NCBI GenBank assembly: GCA_017467225.1
Contig: JAFTSR010000299.1
Coordinates: forward strand, 1-7,340
Length of the DNA: 7,340 nucleotides
Origin: Clostridia bacterium
Lineage (GTDB): Bacteria > Bacillota_A > Clostridia > Oscillospirales > CAG-272
Direction: 5' to 3'
In this document: positions 4,999-7,340 of the stretch, in pieces
Position numbering within the stretch: the first letter of the stretch is position 1
Layout of the letters: each line of letters starts with the position of its first letter
The notes under the pieces: model-generated
Database searches by the model: none
What the model saw: the letters and a program-made list of their open reading frames with translations, nothing else
What the model was told of the DNA's origin: nothing
Position numbers and translations under genes: made by a program

Positions 4999-6132
4999 TT
5001 ACGATTTTTTTGAGGAATAGTAGGACAGCGGCTTTTCGTGATGCGCGTGAATGCTGTGCAGTATGCCTGCCATCATGTAGATGGCCAGCACCGACGAGCC
5101 GCCATAGCTCATAAACGGCAGCGTAATACCAATGACCGGCAACAGCGCCAGGCACATACCGACGTTTTCCAGCGTCTGCAACATCATGCACGCGCCCAAC
5201 CCTGCGGCGATATAGCCGCCCATGGAGGAGTCCGCACGATAAGCAATGATAAAGACGCGAATGACCAGCACCAAAAGCGCCGCTAAAATGATAAATCCGC
5301 CGAAGAAGCCAAGCTTCTCGCACGCCGTCGCATAGATAAAATCGGTGTGCGCCGCCGGCAAAATACGATATGCCTCGCCGCCCTCAATGCCCTTGCCAAG
5401 AAATCCGCCGGCCATGATGGCGTCACGGCTGAGCAGCGGCTGATAACCGTAGCCCATCGGGTCCATTTCCGGCGAAAAGCCGATCAGAAGACGCTTGCGC
5501 TGATAGTCCTCCAACGTTCCCCAGACGAACGGCAGCACCGCCGCCGCTACAATCGGAATGGCCAGGAAGTACCACTTGTTCAGTCCGGCGCAAAACAGCA
5601 TGACCACCACAAATCCAAAAAAGATCAGCGCCACGCCCAAATCTCCCGTCAGAAGGATCAGCAGAATAATCACGCCTGCATGAATCATCAACCCCAAAAG
5701 GGTCATCGGTCGGTCAATGCGCCCGGCCGTGCGGGAGAGATGATAACCGAAGGTAATCGCCAGCGCCGTCTTGACAAACTCGGAGGGCTGAATACCAAAC
5801 GGCAGAAAGGAAAAATACAGCCAGCTCTGGTTGGTTCCCTCGCTCTTACCCGTCAGCAGCAAAACGACCAGCAGCGCCACCGAGCCCAGCAAAAGATAGG
5901 GCGAAAAGCGCCGCGCAATGACGCGATAATCCAAATTCGCCAGCGTGACCATGGCAAAAAAGCCAACCACCGTCGCGCCGATCTGCATAGGCAGCACGCG
6001 GTCACCAAACGTTTCCCTTCCTCCCCACAGCGTCAGAATACTCATCAGAGAAAGAATTGTCGTGCAAGAGAGCAGCACGCCGTCCAGCGCCAACAATTTT
6101 CTGATGCAAAATCGAACGATTTTTCCGAACAT
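4999..6132 (-). CDS. rodA: SEDS-family peptidoglycan glycosyltransferase (RodA/FtsW/SpoVE)
   Basis: This 377-residue polytopic protein has about ten hydrophobic segments and the signature motifs of SEDS proteins, which polymerise lipid II into glycan strands together with a class B PBP. Visible motifs are SWLYF with W104, IQPSEFVKTAL (114-124), GDLGVALI (163-170), the loop GGFLGKGIEGGE (242-253), PAAHTDFIYA with D264, the position of the essential aspartate in RodA, EKLGFFGG (272-279), ENVGM (322-326) and LPVIGITLPFMSYGGSS (331-347). The start ATG 6132-6130 follows AGGAGGT (6143-6137). Length is typical of RodA. It lies 74 nt downstream of proS on the same strand with no convincing promoter between, and upstream of the DUF4830 gene. 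No class B PBP or MreBCD gene is in view. RodA is preferred over FtsW or SpoVE by length and short tail, but the paralogue is not certain. Confidence 0.92.
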   Translation of the reverse strand: MFGKIVRFCIRKLLALDGVLLSCTTILSLMSILTLWGGRETFGDRVLPMQIGATVVGFFAMVTLANLDYRVIARRFSPYLLLGSVALLVVLLLTGKSEGTNQSWLYFSFLPFGIQPSEFVKTALAITFGYHLSRTAGRIDRPMTLLGLMIHAGVIILLILLTGDLGVALIFFGFVVVMLFCAGLNKWYFLAIPIVAAAVLPFVWGTLEDYQRKRLLIGFSPEMDPMGYGYQPLLSRDAIMAGGFLGKGIEGGEAYRILPAAHTDFIYATACEKLGFFGGFIILAALLVLVIRVFIIAYRADSSMGGYIAAGLGACMMLQTLENVGMCLALLPVIGITLPFMSYGGSSVLAIYMMAGILHSIHAHHEKPLSYYSSKKS

Positions 6133-6174
6133 GCGTACCTCCTCTCCGGCATAGCGCCAATTTTTTTAAGCAAA

Positions 6175-6199
6175 GGGGGATTTTACTGAAAAATCCCCC
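6175..6199 (-). terminator. Hairpin after proS, possible weak or partial terminator
   Basis: GGGGGATTTT and AAAATCCCCC (6175-6184 and 6190-6199) form a perfect 10-bp stem with a 5-nt loop, starting 7 nt after the proS stop. On the minus strand only three Ts follow before GCTTAAAAAAA, so termination may be incomplete and would let some transcription enter the rodA-like gene. Confidence 0.55.
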
Positions 6200-6206
6200 A
6201 TCATCA

Positions 6207-7340
6207 TCAATACTGTCTGCCCCAGATAACCATGTGCTTGGCCGGCTTGCCGCAGCAAACACAAACGTCGGACAGATGATCCTCCACAAACGGAATGCAG
6301 CGGGACTTGACGCCACCGGTCTGCTCCTTGATGGACTCCTCACACTCGACGTCGCCGCACCACATTGCCTTGATAAAGCCGGGACGGTTCTCTGCAATGT
6401 CCAGAAGCTCGTCCATGCTTGTTGCAACGTGGGTCTTTTCCTCCAGGTTCTTGCGGACGCGCGCAACCAGCTCGCCGTAAACCTGCGCCAGCATAGCGTT
6501 GACCTCCTCGACAAGGTTGTCCAGAGAAACAAACTTCTTTTCTCTCGTTACACGGCTGACCAGAACGCAGGAATTGTTCTCAATATCCTTCGGGCCGATC
6601 TCCAAACGCATGGGCACGCCCTTCATCTCGTACTGGCTGAACTTCCAACCGGTGGACTGGGTATCATCGTCGTCCAGCTTGACGCGCAGACCTGCAGCCT
6701 TGAGCTGATCGTACAGAGCGTTTGCCTTGTCAAGCACGCCTTCCTTGTGCTGTGCAATCGGAATGATGACCACCTGGATGGGAGCGATGGCAGGCGGCAG
6801 GATCAGACCGTTATCATCGCCGTGCGTCATAATGATCGCGCCGATCATGCGGGTGGAAACACCCCAAGAGGTCTGATGCGGATACTTCACCTGGTTATCG
6901 CGACCGGTAAAGGAAATATCAAATGCCTTGGCAAAGCCGTCGCCGAAGTAGTGCGTCGTACCGCCCTGCAGAGCCACGCCGTTGTGCATCATGGGCTCGA
7001 TGGTGTAGGTCGCCTCAGCACCTGCAAACTTCTCCTTCTCGGTCTTCTGACCGGTCACAGCGGGAATGGCCAGAGACTCCAGGTAGAAGTCCTCGTAGAT
7101 CTTAAGCATGCGAAGCGTTTCTTCCTTGGCCTCCTCGGGCGTCTCGTGCATGGTGTGACCCTCCTGCCACAAAAACTCAGAGGTGCGCAGGAAGGGACGG
7201 GTGGTTTTTTCCCAACGAACGACCGAGCACCACTGGTTGTACAGCTTGGGCAGGTCGCGGTAGGAGTGAATGATATTCTTGAAATGCTCGCAGAACAGCG
7301 TCTCGGAGGTGGGGCGCACAGCCAGTCTCTCACTCAGCCG
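6207..7340 (-). CDS. proS: Prolyl-tRNA synthetase, archaeal-type (type 3), 5' end cut by window
   Basis: The frame is open to the window edge and shows the last 377 residues of about 480 expected for the short ProRS type lacking the bacterial editing insertion. It charges tRNA-Pro with proline in the cytosol. Counting visible residues from the window edge: LAVRPTSET (6-14) precedes class II motif 2, [22 protein letters not shown] (starting at 42); motif 3 lies in [12 protein letters not shown] (157-168) with [11 protein letters not shown] (173-183). An HGTP anticodon-binding domain follows (about 185-285). The C-terminal zinc domain shows C328-x4-C333 and C360-x2-C363. The protein ends in Tyr, as in this type, where the terminal Tyr reaches the active site. 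A GTG at 7319 could be mistaken for a start, but conserved sequence continues upstream of it. All key residues in view are present. Confidence 0.96.
   Translation of the reverse strand, partial: RLSERLAVRPTSETLFCEHFKNIIHSYRDLPKLYNQWCSVVRWEKTTRPFLRTSEFLWQEGHTMHETPEEAKEETLRMLKIYEDFYLESLAIPAVTGQKTEKEKFAGAEATYTIEPMMHNGVALQGGTTHYFGDGFAKAFDISFTGRDNQVKYPHQTSWGVSTRMIGAIIMTHGDDNGLILPPAIAPIQVVIIPIAQHKEGVLDKANALYDQLKAAGLRVKLDDDDTQSTGWKFSQYEMKGVPMRLEIGPKDIENNSCVLVSRVTREKKFVSLDNLVEEVNAMLAQVYGELVARVRKNLEEKTHVATSMDELLDIAENRPGFIKAMWCGDVECEESIKEQTGGVKSRCIPFVEDHLSDVCVCCGKPAKHMVIWGRQY

Noticed and set aside
4087..5013. 308-codon plus-strand frame crossing the repeat region and the DUF4830 gene
   Set aside because: It translates the hairpin modules and then the antisense of a real gene. 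It has no ribosome-binding site and no domain.
5347..6189. 280-codon plus-strand frame opposite the rodA-like gene
   Set aside because: It is rich in Arg, Gln and His, as expected from the antisense of a membrane-protein gene. It has no start signal and no homology I recognise.
6133..6206. Separate promoter for the rodA-like gene after proS
   Set aside because: On the minus strand I find no -10/-35 pair with acceptable spacing; the best candidates are about 14 bp apart and match poorly.

Overview
The window looks like chromosomal DNA from a Gram-positive clostridial bacterium, plausibly an Oscillospiraceae/Ruminococcaceae gut lineage. The reasons are strong GGAGG-type Shine-Dalgarno sites, near-consensus SigA promoters, moderately GC-rich coding sequence with AT-rich gaps, a short archaeal-type ProRS, a DUF4830 protein, and intergenic AT-hairpin/GC-hairpin modules. 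The genus is an inference; no rRNA or other marker gene is present.

Left part (1-2534): a truncated minus-strand gene for a six-hairpin (alpha/alpha)6-type glycoside hydrolase-like protein is transcribed away from a plus-strand pair. The pair is a class I SAM methyltransferase and a sugar-phosphate isomerase/epimerase-like TIM barrel, whose genes overlap by 7 nt and are probably translationally coupled. The 156-bp gap holds two back-to-back, near-perfect extended -10 promoters. The pair ends at a hairpin terminator (2567-2606).

Middle (2535-4410): a single plus-strand gene encodes an XRE-type HTH protein fused to a long DUF2807/GIN-like beta-solenoid with about eight rungs of 18-20 residues and a cysteine ladder in the first four. 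Its promoter -35 element lies inside the upstream terminator. It is followed by a 443-bp non-coding region with three copies of a composite AT-hairpin + GC-hairpin module, one inverted relative to the others, plus a 42-bp direct repeat. The stems differ in sequence but stay self-complementary, and the two modules next to genes are oriented the same way relative to the gene end they follow.

Right part (4411-7340, all minus strand, transcribed right to left): proS (5' end outside the window), a SEDS-family rodA/ftsW-like cell-wall glycosyltransferase, and a small DUF4830 membrane-anchored protein. The gap between the last two encodes a long imperfect RNA hairpin capped by a GAAA tetraloop, which buries the Shine-Dalgarno of the DUF4830 gene in a perfect 10-bp stem.

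There is no CRISPR array, tRNA/rRNA, transposase or phage gene. The most promising leads are the SD-sequestering leader, the HTH-solenoid fusion with its Cys ladder, and the covarying double-hairpin modules.
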